Assembly (NCBI GenBank): GCA_949542085.1
Contig: CATGXW010000068.1
Coordinates: 1 to 5,661 of the forward strand
Direction of reading: 5' to 3'
Length of the DNA: 5,661 bases
DNA from: an uncultured Alphaproteobacteria bacterium
Lineage (GTDB): Bacteria; Pseudomonadota; Alphaproteobacteria; RF32; CAG-239
Part shown: positions 5,456-5,661 of the stretch, one piece after another
Layout of the letters: each line of letters begins with the position of its first letter
Position numbering within the stretch: position 1 is the first letter of the stretch
Notes under the pieces: generated by a model
Told to the model about the DNA's origin: nothing
Database searches by the model: none
The model's input: only the letters and a program-made list of their open reading frames with translations
Translations under genes and position numbers: made by a program

Positions 5456-5606
5456 TGGAGTTGCCACTTTGCGATTGATGAAATCAAATCGCAAAATGTA
5501 AGAGGTTCCGGGCTTTTATGAATTCGTTTCGCTTGCTGTCGCTGTACTCACTCATTATTAAAAGCCAGGGTCTTCGTAGAAAAAACTAAAATCGTTTAGT
5601 TTTTTC
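5456..5606. other. Hairpin-rich insert before repeat copy 3
   Basis: An AT-rich gene-free stretch with three nested structures: a 12-bp hairpin with one bulge (5468-5495, loop GAA), a long-range stem GGCTTTTA (5511-5518)/TAAAAGCC (5559-5566) extended outward by CC/GG and AAGA/TCTT, and a perfect 12-bp hairpin (5579-5590/5595-5606, loop ATCG). GGAGTT (5457-5462) can pair with AACTCC (5621-5626) of copy 3 to close the unit. It may be a structured RNA or a mobile palindromic element. It shares no obvious sequence with the GC-rich insert. Confidence 0.5.
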
Positions 5607-5615
5607 TTCTAGACT

Positions 5616-5661
5616 CTCTCAACTCCCACCAATAACACAAAACCCTCCTGAAGCGGTGGGT
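5616..5661 (+). repeat. tRNA 3'-end repeat, copy 3 (cut by window end)
   Basis: It matches 5237-5282 at 45 of 46 positions, including the encoded CCA (5629-5631) and the start of the terminator hairpin. The single change (T5646) breaks one pair of the ACCCACC/GGTGGGT core. The repeat probably continues beyond the window. Confidence 0.9.

Noticed and set aside
5209..5487. 92-residue reading frame on the minus strand over the tRNA and repeats
   Set aside because: It runs antisense through the tRNA; its GVERFELPT-type end is a well-known artefact of calling genes over tRNAs. No ribosome binding site or family resemblance is visible.
5253..5631. Integrated prophage or genomic island bounded by tRNA att sites
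   Set aside because: The repeat copies look like attachment sites, but the enclosed DNA is only ~170-207 nt each and holds no integrase or any gene. Remnants of insertion remain possible, so this is kept only as an alternative.
5234..5661. CRISPR array
   Set aside because: Only three repeats, with spacers of about 150-190 nt full of hairpins, and the repeat is plainly a tRNA end.

Overview
The window looks like an AT-leaning chromosomal fragment of an alphaproteobacterium, possibly one of the uncultured gut-type lineages. This rests on an HU gene followed at once by a tRNA-Val(UAC) gene, an order I recall as common downstream of lon in Alphaproteobacteria, and on Cys-rich secreted proteins with DUF1566-like domains. 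The taxonomic call is inference; no rRNA or other decisive marker is present.

Layout. (1) Positions 50-2254 hold two closely spaced genes for exported cysteine-rich proteins. They share one four-cysteine module with identical spacing: it closes the first protein and opens the second, and the second then continues into a DUF1566 (Lcl C-terminal)-like domain. (2) Positions 2298-4576 form a compact glycan operon: a good sigma70-type promoter, a GT32-like sugar transferase, a PIG-L/LmbE-type zinc deacetylase one base downstream, a protein with a ParB/sulfiredoxin-like 'GNHR' segment coupled through TAATG, and an intrinsic terminator. A likely job is building or trimming a cell-surface polysaccharide. 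(3) Positions 4639-5078 hold the HU histone-like gene with its own promoter, a GTG start and two tandem terminators. (4) Positions 5130-5294 hold the tRNA-Val(UAC) gene with a clear promoter and a 19-bp terminator hairpin.

The most unusual part is 5177-5661. The tRNA has two mismatches in its acceptor stem. Its 3' end, with the encoded CCA, recurs twice more downstream (offsets 172 and 379 nt), and at least the first two copies are followed by a convincing terminator hairpin. The DNA between copies is unrelated in sequence but rich in inverted repeats, and each unit contains an upstream GGGAGTT or GGAGTT able to pair with the AACTCCC of the tRNA-like end. The arrangement recalls the tRNA-3'-end repeats of the E. 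coli tyrT locus (rtT). It could also be a set of small mobile or attachment-site remnants. The third copy runs into the window end, so the array may continue.
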